DNA of 64,000 nt from Ustulina deusta (taxonomy: Eukaryota; Ascomycota; Sordariomycetes; Xylariales; Xylariaceae): contig JAJNNX010000013.1 in assembly GCA_023159155.1 (NCBI GenBank), positions 806,001 to 870,000 of the forward strand, in the 5' to 3' direction. Position 1 is the stretch's first letter. Each line of letters begins with the position of its first letter. A program made the position numbers and the translations under genes. Positions 13,722 through 25,748 of this stretch are shown one piece after another. A model generated the notes under the pieces. It had not been told where the DNA came from. It saw only the letters and a list, made by a program, of their open reading frames with translations, and made no database searches.

Positions 13722-16050
13722 CCAGGGTATAATGCTACGATATTAGTGATAACAAGGCGTGGGATATCCTGACCAAAGTGAGACAAGATCAACTTGCTAA
13801 CCTAACCTAGGTACTTTGCTGCCGTCTTTGCTTTTAATATGTGATATTGTGTCGAGTTCCAGCAAACGGCCGACCAACCAGCCTATCAGACCATCCCCCA
13901 CCCCACCCCTTCTCCCGTTCCCGGCAAAACGCCCTCGCATTTTGCACAAATACCTAACTGCATGACGACGAAATATCTGTTCGTGATATGCACCTCACCC
14001 TTTACGCTTTGACCCCCCTCCCTTACCCCCCTGCCCCAACTTCTCGTCCAACCCCTCTGGTCTGACCCCTCTCGCTCAAACGTGCCTGGTCACAGTGTTA
14101 CAGCGCTGCTCCCAACAGCGGCACATACTACCGGGTGTGTTTCTTTTGCGTAATTGGACATTAAGTCCTTAGTTGAGCAGTCTAACGAAGGGCATCCAGC
14201 AATAGAGGAGACAGAAACAGCAAAGGTCCCAAGAGCATACATAGATGATTTACGAAGTATGTAAAACACATTCTGTACTGAGGTATTTATAGGCATAGGT
14301 ATACCGGTATATGCCTACTATTCAAACGCATTTAACATGTGACATTTGATGCTATGTTAACAGCTCATTTAATATCTAGATGTTGGTCTCAGCCTTATAT
14401 TTTAAATCCCCTACCAACAATTGTTCATTTTTCTCTTTTATATATAGATGTATATACATACATATGTAATTGAATCCAAATTCTGATGTTCCCCTGTTTG
14501 CCTTACCCTCATAGGTATCGGTCCAGAGGAGCAATTGAGGGGGGAAACAATATCATCTAGTTTGATCCCGTTTCAACCAATATCACATGTCTTCTAGAAA
14601 CAACAGCCCGAAACAACCAGCACCGCACATCCAAAACCTACCTCTTTTACTCAACTACAGTGTTGTTGTTGTACCTTAATACCTACCACGCGTAGTTGAT
14701 ATAGCCCAGGAAAAAAAAGAAATCAAATAAAATCAAATAAAAATAACCTGGCCCATCACCAGACGTGGAATTAGATATGCTCACCAGTGAGGCTCCACGA
14801 GATACGCGCGGGAAGCGACGGTCAAAGTCAAGCAAGCCTTCACGAAAATCGCCCATAAGGGCAAATGGAGTCGGGTGTGATTCGACTACATCGCACGATA
14901 ATATCAGTAGCATGGTGCGAATCGCTCGGTCGGTGCGGAATCTAGAAGAAAAAAAACCAGCTTCTCTTTCATCTTGCGGTACTTTTCCATTGAACCAGCT
15001 GTGTTGGATTAGATGTTGACCAAGACCGGCTTCCGTCGGGCCTGATAAGTCACTGGGTTATAAAACACGACAGTGTGATCAATAGTCAACTCCCTTGTTG
15101 CATCATTGGATGTTGCTAACCTGCCAATCCTGAGGCCGGTGATGAGTGCTTCAACCATGGATGACAATCTTGGCGTCAAGAGCGGTAGTAAAAGTGAGCC
15201 GGTATCTCTCCAAAAGCATCACTCACTGCCTGTCGGGACCGAGAGGCAATAGGACAGACGAGTTTATGACCCCAATCTATGGCGTGATTATGCCCGCTAA
15301 GCTTTCGAGTGCATTCGCCACAAATGGAGATCAGACAACTCGAGAACTGAGGTTCGGGGACGGGTTTCTCGTCTAGAGTTAATAGGTTGTTAGGCAATAC
15401 TTGACCAGTCCGGGTCGGGTTAAACCTCATGCCTAGCATGGTGTTGCAGTTCAAGGACAGAGGAAAGCCTACGGAGCTCCATTCTCCAAGGCCATCTGCA
15501 TAAACAACTTGCCTCGAGCCTCCATACTAACCACAACTAGCTTCACCGATACTACAGATAGCCTGTGGCCAGAGCCTTTCGTATGTGGTTCTTTCCTCAG
15601 GTAGAAAGCCTACCTGGCAAAATACATCTCGTTTCGGAGTAAGCTACCTGACCGTTCCTTTGTACATCGAAGCAGCAGGCATATCGACAAATTGTGAACT
15701 CTTGACACAACTTCTCTAGACTTCCGAGAAGAAAACATACTTGCCTCAGTCTCTTTCAGGTTGCTGTATGGAGGACTTTGTCGGCACTAGCGACGACACT
15801 ATTTCAAGCGATTATTCAAGACGTGCCCTTGAGATGGTAGCCAGACATATCGGGGGGCCACCTTAATCGTTATGAATACTTCCACATATCAGGAACTATC
15901 CGCAGTTAGGTTTCACACTCGATAAATTTATGTGATTCTACCTCCGAGGATGCGGTTCCTCGCTCTAGGAAACGTTAGAAGCTTTGTTTACGGAACTAGA
16001 GTGGTGAGTGTGGCTGTATGGGCTTCCTAAAGATCGATACACTCCTGATC

Positions 16051-16071
16051 GAAATTCGAAATTCGAAATTC
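16051..16071. repeat. Three tandem GAAATTC units
   Basis: The heptamer GAAATTC occurs three times in tandem on the plus strand. Each unit contains the palindrome GAATTTC/GAAATTC read on both strands. No function is suggested. Confidence 0.8.
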
Positions 16072-16173
16072 CAACGTTTCCCACTGCATCGTGAACGTGA
16101 GCCCTTGTTTCTGATGCCTGGATCTGATGCCAATCCCAGAAGGAAATAAAGGAAATAATAGAAGAGAATCTAT

Positions 16174-16877
16174 TAGCTGGATTTCAACCGGCTTTTTCAA
16201 AGCAGTGCGAATAGCTGTCGGCTGTTGGACTTATATGAAATCGTCTCGACTTCTCAGAGCGTCGAAAAGGTCGGGCACGAATTGAATTACTTGCATTTCG
16301 GGGGAGAGTCCCTCTTTGCCGCAACTTTTGATACCAAAGGACATATCATATCTCAAGCGTGCTGGTAAATAGCCTTTGCGGGCTGCAATATTCAACATGC
16401 AGTACGAAGGTGTTCGCTGACTCATTGTGGTAGTACAGCGGTCTTAAACACGTTGTCTTTGCATCAATTGATTCTCTCTGTATTCCCAGTCGTCTTAGAA
16501 GAATATCGCGAACTACAACTTAAATTAAGGGATCACTTGGTTTCCGAGCAATTTTGCGATGCCGCTAACCTAGTCGAGTATGCATGTGGTAAGCAACTGG
16601 CAGAACTAGCCAACGGATCATCACAAAATTGGCTTCTAAGAATTGTGACCTCCAGCGACGTCGTAACAATACAGCCTGAGCTACAAGACTCGGCAAGGGA
16701 ATTATGTGAGTTCAAGGTATGTATACTAGGATACTAGGATCTATCTCGAGTTACACCATCATAGGTTGGGGATAACGTTGTTCTTATAGCGAAGCCTATC
16801 TAGATTCCTACATGAAGCAGCTAACTAACTTACAACAGTATCAGGGATGTGCTCAATCAGATGCATCGCGGATCTAA
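16174..16877 (+). CDS. Possible short spliced gene or gene relic, function unknown
   Basis: Three open segments in a consistent frame can be joined with canonical signals: 16174-16364, then an intron 16365-16433 (GTAAAT donor, CTGAC branch, TAG), 16434-16716, then an intron 16717-16838 (GTATGT donor, CTAACTAAC branch, ACAG), and 16839-16877 ending in TAA. The product would be about 170 residues, helical, with VFPVVLEEYRELQLKLRDHL as the most protein-like block. The 5' end is not solved: no good start codon is seen, and the first segment may begin at an acceptor (TATTAG at 16168-16173) of a lost upstream exon. I do not recognise the family. It could be a live small gene or the remains of one. 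Confidence 0.3.
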
Positions 16878-17234
16878 GCGAATTGGCCGCCAGGCCTGTT
16901 GCCTTGCTTGAGATACCATTGCACCCGACAATAGGTAGTCATGATAGATTCCACGATAGTTAGATCTTCCAATAGTTTGGTAGTCACGCGTTCATCTTCT
17001 ACTTGGTCGGGAACTCTTGCGATAACACATGAATAGAAGCTCACGTTCAAACACCAAAGCAGATGAACATCGAACGGCTATTCAGCATCACCAGGATAAA
17101 TGTGCAACTCGCCAACCGATTCGAGTACTTACGACGGTGTCATTCGAGTCTTCAGGAGCGCAGAGAGACCTTGGCATTCCTGAATTTGTTTTAGAGGCTC
17201 TGGGAGCTTCACCACAATGCCTGTGTAAACAAGC

Positions 17235-17259
17235 GGACCCAAATCTTAGATTCGGGTCC
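17235..17259. repeat. Near-perfect 25-nt inverted repeat
   Basis: Two 12-base arms, GGACCCAAATCT and AGATTCGGGTCC, are complementary at 11 of 12 positions around a single central base. It could be a dyad-symmetric protein-binding site or a hairpin in a transcript. Confidence 0.6.
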
Positions 17260-17420
17260 GGAGACACCACCTGACAGAATGTATAGACCGTGGTCCTTCA
17301 GCGCAGGGGAAGGGAATTCTACCAAAGTCGTAGGATGCCAGGTTCTGGCCGAGGGCCCAAGCTTTCACCGAGGCGGCGGTCTTCGAGAAATTCATAGCAT
17401 TCGGCGAGCGATCGCGTGTT

Positions 17421-17845
17421 TCTGCCATCTGATAGGTATGCCATTAGTAAATCGTAAAAGCGAAATCAATTAGAAGACATCAATGCAAAGTCCATGTGTC
17501 ATACATCCAAGAAAGGCATATTAAGCGCTCATCTACCGTCTGTATGGGCTGCAAAGCGACGGCTAGCGTGGAAACTGCGAATAGAATGGAAAATTGAATC
17601 ATGCTGGACTGAACTGGAGGGGAAGGAAAATAGAACATACCTGGGCCAAGAGAGGCTGGAAGCAGCCGGCTCATGATGGGGGGGCATGGCCATCGCATAT
17701 TTCTGTCTACCATTGCAATCAGACAGATGTTAGTAAATTAATGAGGATGGAATTCGTCCAAGCAATGCACTGCGAAACACTCATCGCACTCTGCCTGCGT
17801 TGCAAGACATGGCTGGCATGGGAGCTGCGAATGAATAGAAAAGGA
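17421..17845. repeat. Degenerate tandem duplication of about 150 bp
   Basis: The stretches 17421-17594 and 17702-17845 share a series of matching blocks in the same order: TCTGYCWYC near the start, TTAGTAAAT, a TCCATG/TCCAAG block, and CTGCAAAGC...GGCTRGC...CTGCGAAT near the end. The copies differ in length and by many substitutions, so the duplication is old. Confidence 0.45.
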
Positions 17846-18005
17846 AGAGCGAAAGTGCAGACAGGAGGGAACCTGGGTTTTTATAAGGAAAAAAAAATTG
17901 TAACACGAAAAAAAGACTAAAGAGATTTCTTGCGACCCACAACCCACGAGCCACCCAGGCACCTGCTGTGGAATGATCCGTGCACTCCATCAAGTCATGG
18001 AAGAA

Positions 18006-18034
18006 GTACCTAAGTACCTAAGTACCTAAGTACC
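18006..18034. repeat. GTACCTAA tandem repeat
   Basis: The octamer GTACCTAA occurs three times in tandem and runs into a fourth partial unit. It belongs to the same word family as the TACCTAGG motifs scattered through intergenic parts of the window. Confidence 0.8.
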
Positions 18035-20020
18035 GAACAGAGGCAAGAGCTGTAGGTGTGTTAGAAGTATGAGGAGTGCTTCACAGCTCCCATCTCTTCC
18101 ATCTTTATTTAATGTCAATACCACTACTATAAATCCTGCCTTGTGTGCTTAAAATGTGAAAAACACTTGACACACGGGCCAAAAAGAAACAAAGAGAAAA
18201 AAAAAAGAACTCCAAAGCAACTATCAGTAGTGGTGGTTAACATCATATATGTGTCTCGCAGAGAATACCTAACAACAAGGGGGTAAAAGACTACAATGTG
18301 AAGCCATGGAGTACATGAGGTACCTATATCACAAACAAACACAATAAAAGGAAGAGGGATGATATCAGCGATGCTGTCCACAACCATGCGTCTGCCACAA
18401 ATTAAAGCAGGTTAACCTCTAGTCTAGGTAGTTTTGCACCCCATGCAAGAGGAAATGTTCTCCAGCTTTACTTTTCCCGTCTTCTAGAGGACACAAGACA
18501 ACCCCTGGCTATGACAGATTCTCTGTGACGCAATCAGAAATCACAACAACCCATGTAGCGCCGGATGGGCGTGTTGTTGTCAGCTCTAGTTCTGCACCAA
18601 CCAATGCATGAATAGCTTGCTTGTCACTCGGCGTTACGTCTGGTAGAGGTGCGTGGCAGATGGAGCCCTACAATAGGTGCACAGTGTACTATCATTCCAG
18701 GACCACGAACTCGGTCGAATGGATGGGGAATAACTTGGTCGAGGGGGCTACGCAAAAGGAGGCATCGAACCATGATAGAATACCAAATACAAATTTGTGG
18801 ATGGGAAAGTGCCAGGGAGGGGGAGGGGGGGGTTAGGAACATATTTCATGCCCTGGCGCTAAACAAGACTTGACTTCAAACCTGTAATTTTTGCTAAACC
18901 TCCTCGGGGTACGAGGCTATGGCAGTGCTGGTTCCTGTGCTCGCATAGTATGAAGGTGTCATGAGTGTGCCAGCTTGCAAAACATACGTAAAAGTCCATT
19001 CTGATAAATGTCAGATTGCGCCATGAGAAGATTGGAAGTAGACAGCAACAATGCCTCTGGCACCCGCTGTATTGCCACAAGCGAAGCAGACAACCCAACT
19101 TGCATTCGAAAGTTTTGACAAGACCATTCACCCAGCTGATAACTCGACCACGAGGCTCGGGACATTGCATACCCCCTCCATCATAAACGTTGTGGTGCCA
19201 ACAAGGGGGTCAGGGTCTCACTGGTATCCGATAGGCAGTCTGCGTCCGCGCGGATATCACAGGGACGTTTCCAGTCTGCCGGAACAGGAGATCCTCGTAG
19301 AGATTTTTGTATCTTGTAAGTTCCCGAGTGCCGCACATGAAGGCGAATCTTTCCATCAAACTACCTACTCTATGTATATACATGCTTACACATGTGTATC
19401 TCTATGTAAGAATTATATATTCGGAGAACACATTGCTCATTGAATTCCTAGGAGCTATAAGCATGATTGTACCTGTAGCCGGGGAGGATTATTGTGACTG
19501 GTGAGGCCAAGCAGTCCCCTATTTTACAGCATCATCACATAATATCTACAATGAAACCAAAAGGGCCCCTTTGTTCCGTCTCCTAAATCCCGAGATAGAA
19601 TCCCCTTCTTAGCTCTCTTGATTCTCACTTTGCTCGATTCAGCCTTGTCTCATCTCGTCTTTCCTTTCCCGGCTTTTTCTAAATCTCATCATCCTTTCTT
19701 TCCTCAGGTGTCTGAATACACCATCTCCGCTCTTCCTCTCTTCTCTTCTCTCCTCCATCCTGGCTTCTTCCTCAACACGCAAAGAAAGAAAAGGGGTCAT
19801 GGTTGTTTAGGGGGATGGGCTCTTTCACAGGAATAAAGCAATGAAGCAACAAGGTCTACAGAGATGAAACGAAAACCCCGCGGATAAACGTCCTGGCTGG
19901 TCCACTCCATTCCATTCGTCGCCCTACCCTACTCCTAACCAAACATCCCCCCCCTTTCCCAACCCACCCATTTCGACTCCCTCCCTATCTTTGGCTATTT
20001 CTGTGGCCATGACCATCATC

Positions 20021-20048
20021 ATACATACATACATACATGCATACATAC
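20021..20048. repeat. ATAC microsatellite
   Basis: A run of ATAC units with one ATGC interruption, followed by a short AC-rich tail, in the 3' flank of the PP2C gene. Confidence 0.85.
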
Positions 20049-20328
20049 ACACAAACCAAACGAACAGCCAACCTAACCCTGACGAACCTAGACAAGATAG
20101 GTGAGTAGGTTCCATGCCGCAACAAACAAGCAATGCAAAAACGCCGTGCAAGTCGGGTCCAATACAAGAAGAGCGACCACACCCACAACAATAGGACATG
20201 GATCCTAAACCTGATAGTAGCCCAAGCCAATCGCTTGTCTAAGTAGTCTCCCATCTACTCATTCATTCATGGTAGAACCTTACCAACCATCTATCAACAA
20301 CGATCTGCAGGCCAGGTAACGTGCGAAG

Positions 20329-22282
20329 CTAACAGATTCTTTCCGAGCCCGTCTTAGCAGCATCAGCATCGGCCGTGGCAGCAATCGCGTCTTTGTCCTT
20401 GACGCCCTTGGCGGTAACTTCGGGAGCGTCGACTTCATCCTCATCGATAGAACCAGGTTCTTCCTCCTCGACCGACTCCTTGATAATGGTAGGTGTAAAG
20501 GTGTCGCCTTCCTCAATGGGCGTCGGGTCGCGTCCGCGGCCACTGTTACTCGCTGAGACACCTATGGCCGGCGCATCTCCCTCGGCAATCTTCTGTTTTG
20601 TTGAGCTGACAATCTTTTCTGCTTCGCTGACTTTTCCACTTTCACCCATACTATCGCCTTCAACGCCAATATGTCGGTCTTTGTTGGTTTGGTCGAGTAG
20701 AGCGGCTTTGTCAAATCGAATAATCATGCATGACAAATTGTCCGTGCTGAACCGAGCGAGGGCATGGTCTACTAGGAGTTTAGAGGCCGCTACGGGATCT
20801 GGTTTGTCGCGGATGAGGTCGACCGCTTCCTGGTCTGAACATACATCCCAGAGCTTGAAGATTTGATGTTAGTGACTGCCAAAATTTATATTATATATAA
20901 ATTTATAAAGAGGTAGAGGGGACGAAGAAGAAATAGAATTGTTGAGACCTGTGTCAACTTACCCCGTCACAAGCGATAATGATGAACTCATCCACTTCGG
21001 GTTGAATCAATGTCTCCGTGGTATAAGGGTGCCCAACGACAAGATCTTTCATGTATGAATCTCCCAGCGCTCTCGTCACGGCCAACACGCCGTTAACTCG
21101 GTTGTTGAGTATCAATCCCCCGGCATTGGCAATACGCTTTCCTTCGTTTTCGTCGCTTCCCTTGTGATCGTAAGAAAGCCGTAAAGCCTTGCCAGCTCGG
21201 CACAAAATGATACGTGCATCGCCCACATTAGCTGTGTAGAGCACTCGTTGTCGTGTCGCGGTACCTTTTAATCTTCCGTGAGTTGACTCTGGGATGGCTA
21301 TGGTTTTGCTGCCATCCTCAGACTTACTGTCCTTAGGTTTTAAAGCGTCCGAGGCCTTGGAGGCCGCTGCGGTAGCTAGAGCAATTGCCTGGGAACCGGT
21401 GGCAGAGCTCGAACTGGGGACTCTATCCTCCCAGCGCAAAACGGCGACTGCTGCCGTGCATCCACTGTTTTTAAGCGGCAGCTTTTCCAACTGCACATCG
21501 ACGTTTGTAAAAGTCTGGTCAAGAAGCTCGGGTATAGGGGCGTTTGGGTTACGGCGAATGGTATCTTCAAGGACAAGGTGAAGCTTTTTGCCACACCAGT
21601 CAGCGGCAAAAGTACCAGCATGTCCATCGAATATGGCGAAATAACCATTATCGGTCTCGATCATGTCCTGCGACGTCGGCTCGACTTGAGCATCGTTGTC
21701 CTCTGGCGGGCTTTGCGACTTTGAATTCTTGTCCGCGGAGTCCCCAGCCAGGAGGGGAGCGGGCGTAGGCAAGAAATTGTACAAGAAAGCATGGGTATCT
21801 TCCATAGTGCGCCGACACTTCTTATTTCTATCTTCCCACACACCCACGCGAAAGGTGGATCTTGGGCTGGGGAGGGATTCGCCTGCCGAGTTATTGTGCT
21901 GGCCTTGCGGCACGGCAAGTGCCTGGTCCTGTTTGCCCAACTTCTGTAAAGGCGTGCGCGCGGACAAGTCGCTGTTGGTCCGACCAGACTGGAAATTGAG
22001 GGTGTTCTTTGCGCTCGCTATGAAGTTGCTGGCCTTGGTTCCCACGCCACTACTCCTGCGCTTCTTCTCAGCAGCACTGTTGTCGGAGTTCTGTCGACCG
22101 GAAGGGCTGCCATTGCCACTGCGCTTCTCACCGCTGGCGGCCTGGTCGGGGAGTCTAGGGGCACTGTCGGGGGACGACGAGGTCTTGGGGTCTTCAGAAT
22201 GGGCGTCGGATTTGGTGATGGGGTCCCTAGCCGGGGGAGTGCTGGATCTGGCGACAGAGGAATTGGAGCTGCCACCAAACAT
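20329..22282 (-). CDS. ptc1: Type 2C protein phosphatase (Ptc1-like)
   Basis: Two exons, 22282-20963 and 20853-20329, separated by an intron 20962-20854 (GTAAGT donor, CACTAAC branch, CAAG). The product has 614 residues. A Ser-rich disordered N-terminus of about 140 residues precedes the PP2C catalytic domain, which shows the family motifs in order: [28 protein letters not shown] (metal-binding DGH), [37 protein letters not shown] and, across the splice, IIACDG/LWDV. These supply the metal-binding aspartates, so the enzyme should be active as a Mg/Mn-dependent Ser/Thr phosphatase. Ptc1 in yeasts down-regulates stress MAP kinase signalling. A low-complexity insert lies between the GCTAAV and TANVGD motifs, and an acidic tail of about 120 residues follows the domain. 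Confidence 0.92.
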
Positions 22283-24547
22283 CCTATTTAGCAGACCTCC
22301 TTGAGAGGAGAGACTGCGGCGTTTGCTTCCTGCCAGATTTTCGGAAATGAAACGGAATGGTAAAGACGACTGTTACACACAGCTGTAGCAGGTCGGAGAT
22401 GCCAGGGGCAGGCGGAAGTGAGGGAGGTCAGTGATGTCGAATATTCAATATAAAATAGGAGGTAGAGAGGCACAATCGACTACAGGACCACACGAGGCGA
22501 TGGCCGTTTACCAGGAACGACAGGCAATTTATGTCGAGAGATGGGCGGTTGTGTGGGCAGACTTAGTTGTCGTCATATGTGGAGGCGTTGTGATTGTGAT
22601 TGCAGAACAGGAACGGTGCTTGTCCTGTCTGGAGAGCAACAACACTACCTAGTAGTCACAGCGTTAGGCCGGAGAGCGAATGTCTTTGAGAGCGGGCGGC
22701 GGACAAAAACCAAGGGAAACGGAGGTTGCACAAAGGACGGAAAAGCAGAATATGCAGGCAAGGGGACGGACAGGCGGACAGGCGGATAGACACACAGACA
22801 ATGCTGTGACTGACAACACGGTTGACAGGCAATCTTTGTTTGTCTGCCGGCTGGCTTGCGTGGCTGCTTGCTTGGTGACTTAGGGAGAAGAAGACGGCAA
22901 CAGGGCAATGAGGCAACGTTAAAGTATTTATTTGTGTTGCTGGCTACCTTTATTTTGTAGACAATCGCAAATGCTAGGACATACGCAGGGGATTAGGTAG
23001 CTAGGAGGCAGGCAGTGAAGACGGTAGGTGATGGAGATACATTTTTCCTTGGATAGTCGGCGATGCAGGCAGATAGGGAGGTAAATGAATGGAATACGAG
23101 TGAGGCTTGCGTCTGCAAGGAACGAGATCATGCGACAACCTCGAGTTGCACTCACCAGTGGGAGGAGGGAGATGAGAGGATCGACGTCATGCAAGGGAGT
23201 GGTTGTGAGGCGCAAACAAAAGAGCTCGGTGCAACAGATGTAAACAGCATCGGTAGTTGCGCGGGAGAGCTGGTCGTGGGGCGTAGTTTCGTGTCGGCTG
23301 TGCTGGTCGTAGTGTTGATATGTGCAGAAGTTGTTGTCGTCCTCGTTGTGGTTGTTGTTGTGGTTGTTGTTGTCGGCTATAAGAGGTAGGGGTATACTTA
23401 GGTAGGTGGTAGGGAGTCAGGTACTGGTAGGGTAATTGGGAACGGATGATAAATCGTGGGGTTCACAAGAGGGGTGCTCTAAAGAACCTAGGATGGAGGG
23501 GGAACGTGCACCAGTGCAGTGAGGTGGGGAGAGGAGGAGATGTTAACTGCAGAGGTAGTGTAGATACTGTCAATACCTCCTATAGGTACTAAGTAGGTGC
23601 ACAGTACCTTCACCCGTACACTTCCAACGTGCATACTAGCTACTGCTCGGAGTTATTTAGAGGTACCTAGGTACTAAGGAACAGGCTAATAATAGAAATC
23701 TCCTATACCAACTTGAGTAGATAGGTAGTGCATATACTTCTGTCTACCAGGCACTCTTCGGAGTGTATTTCCTCTAGGCTTTATGATAAAGGGCTGCAAT
23801 TCCTACCCACTACAACAATAGGTAACCTTCTCTCTTCTTGTTCCGCAGAGTTATAATGCATACTTATATAGGTATTTCAGAATCTAATAAAGGGATAAGT
23901 TCTTAGGCGGCTCTTGGCTGCTGCTGCGGCTGATAGCACGTGGCATGGCTTGCTTAGGATCCCGGCTGTCATCACATCACAGTCAGCTCCTTAAACCTTT
24001 TACCAAGAATCCTAGTAACAACAGCTTTGGTTATTAATTGACAAGGCTTTACAGAAGGACTACCTAGTATTAATGTGGTTGTATTCCGGTCCCCCCAATC
24101 TCCCCGTACATGTATGCAAGTATGTTTGCCTAACTACCTCTATGTACTTAGATAGGTAGGTAGGTAGATGGCTACCATTGGAACCTAGATGCCTATTGCT
24201 CTGGCGTGATGGAAGCATAGTAATCCATAAGTGACGAGATAAATCATACCATAGCAGAATATCTCATATCGCAGCTTACATGGAAGCAAAGCATCGCCCG
24301 AGTCGCTGGGTACCTAAACTCAGCAGGATCCCAAATCTAGATATCAACACCGGAACACCTTTCATGGCGGCAATGTCTAGATATAAAAGGTTGATGTTCC
24401 AGGCTCGTTGCTATTAGATAGGTAATCACTATATATACGAATAGGTAAGCTCTAGATAGTAGAATCACAACGATTCTTTCTTATCTACCTAGGTAGGTAC
24501 TTATTATAGAATGAGGGGGGGTAGGGGGATAAATATGAAATGATTCA
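22283..24547. other. Intergenic: PP2C gene upstream region
   Basis: No coding frame is supported in 2.3 kb. The stretch next to the PP2C start is likely promoter and leader. It contains a GTTGTTGTGGTT repeat at about 23345-23374 and TACCTA/TAGGTA words near 23390-23700 and 24140-24180. Confidence 0.55.
23345..23374. repeat. GTT-rich microsatellite
   Basis: GTTGTGGTTGTTGTTGTGG-type run on the plus strand, in the upstream region of the PP2C gene. Confidence 0.7.
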
Positions 24548-24949
24548 ATGAAACCATCAACCACGCATTCCCCCGGCAAATCCTGGCCACAGTCTCTCAC
24601 TATTCCAGGGGCACGTGGAAGCTATTCATCTGCTTGCGGTCGCCAGCTAAGAACACATCTTACCTCGACGGCCTCCAAACTCAGCTCGGCAGCAGGTGGT
24701 CGGAACCGGCATCGACATGCGTCCGCACCGTACACCGTGGTCTGAGGGTTTCTTTGCTGCGGCAGATGTGAAGCGGTACGACGTCAGTTACATCGTGATT
24801 CTGTGCGGGCAGAGTCTCATCGGCGTTGGAAAATTACTGTCTTGCGTACGGGCCTAACGCATCGCGGCCAAGGGGCACGGAGTATAATACACCTCTACTT
24901 CGACTACACGACCTACAGCCATGAGCTCTACTCGAAAGACAGGCCGTCG

Positions 24950-25591
24950 TCAGCTCGTTCTTGACACTTGACGGGCTAGACTCTCTATCCGGCGATGACG
25001 CTTTCGCGCGCCATGACACGATTTACCCGTGATTACCGTAGTCTGCATCCAGACTTCCCTACTAGGCAGCGAATACTCCCTATTCTCCGGGGCGACAAAC
25101 GAGAGCAGTAGGCGTAAGTGAATATTCGTTCTCAGGGCCGTAGAAGCGTGCTTGGTCCTCGTGATCCCAGGCGCAAAGCTGTCGATGACGGGACTGAATA
25201 GTGCGTGTTTGATCATGGGATCCAGAGACTCGATTACTACGTAGAGACGCTTTGCGCAGTACCGCAGCCGCAGAAGCGGGTAAACGTCGTGGGGCAGGCT
25301 TGGGGGTAAAAAAAGGGGGGGATCTCGCAACCTCATGGATGCCATTATTCGTGCGCCGGGCATGCCGCGGACGCTAAAGGAGTTTGGCATCCGCGAGGAG
25401 AGACCCGGCCGCGACAGGATCGCGGAGTAGAGCATAGCCTGCGGGATAGTAGATGGGTGCAGACGAACCCAGCATGCCTTGACAAAGAGGGCGTGACTGA
25501 AATCTTCAGAATAGTCATTCAATGATTTGTACCGGCTGTATAGATAGATGTAGACACGACTGAGCGGAAATCGAAGGAAGGCTCGTGGCAT
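24950..25591 (-). CDS. Unrecognised 213-codon open frame in a GC-rich stretch
   Basis: An ATG-initiated frame of 213 codons with no stop lies directly downstream of vps2 on the same strand. Composition is basic, with many Arg, Leu, Pro and Ser and no clear domain, signal peptide or membrane segment. A second minus-strand frame is also open for about 70 codons in the middle, which is what high G+C produces by chance. I therefore cannot decide whether this is a gene, a decayed gene or chance. The region 24550-25600 is richer in G+C and CpG than its surroundings, which favours present or former coding sequence. No function is proposed. Confidence 0.22.
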   Translation of the reverse strand: MPRAFLRFPLSRVYIYLYSRYKSLNDYSEDFSHALFVKACWVRLHPSTIPQAMLYSAILSRPGLSSRMPNSFSVRGMPGARIMASMRLRDPPLFLPPSLPHDVYPLLRLRYCAKRLYVVIESLDPMIKHALFSPVIDSFAPGITRTKHASTALRTNIHLRLLLSFVAPENREYSLPSREVWMQTTVITGKSCHGARKRHRRIESLARQVSRTS

Positions 25592-25748
25592 TAAGGATGG
25601 TATCGTGGGGGGTCAGTTTATGCCCAGGTGTCAATCATCATACTTCTCATATCCTATCCTCCAACAAGCCTGCTCGCTGGAAGCCAAGGTCAGAGAAGAT
25701 TTGGCTTCGGCATTGGAGGGATACAGCGCTCGTGAATGGCGACAACGT

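Larger units (their letters stand above)
12131..16173. other. Gene-poor intergenic stretch, first part
   Basis: About 4 kb without a gene I can support. It contains the probable promoter and leader of the ADF-H gene (12131-13000), several TACCTAGGTA-like motifs near 12965-13015, a long pyrimidine tract at about 13650-13720 and C-rich runs near 13990-14060. On the minus strand at about 14913-14765 there is a short open stretch with protein-like composition (it includes SHPTPFALMGDFREGLLDF) ending at a GTGAGC that could be a splice donor. I could not extend it into a gene and do not call it. Confidence 0.55.
16878..20328. other. Gene-poor intergenic stretch, second part
   Basis: About 3.4 kb without a supported gene. 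It holds a near-perfect 25-nt palindrome (17235-17259), a degenerate tandem duplication (17421-17594 and 17702-17845), a short TACCTAAG repeat (18006-18034) and an ATAC microsatellite (20021-20048). The right end lies just downstream of the PP2C gene stop and probably includes its 3' untranslated region. Confidence 0.55.

Noticed and set aside
17235..17259. Palindrome considered as a tRNA arm or a transposon terminal repeat
   Set aside because: No cloverleaf can be drawn around it and no partner repeat was seen nearby.
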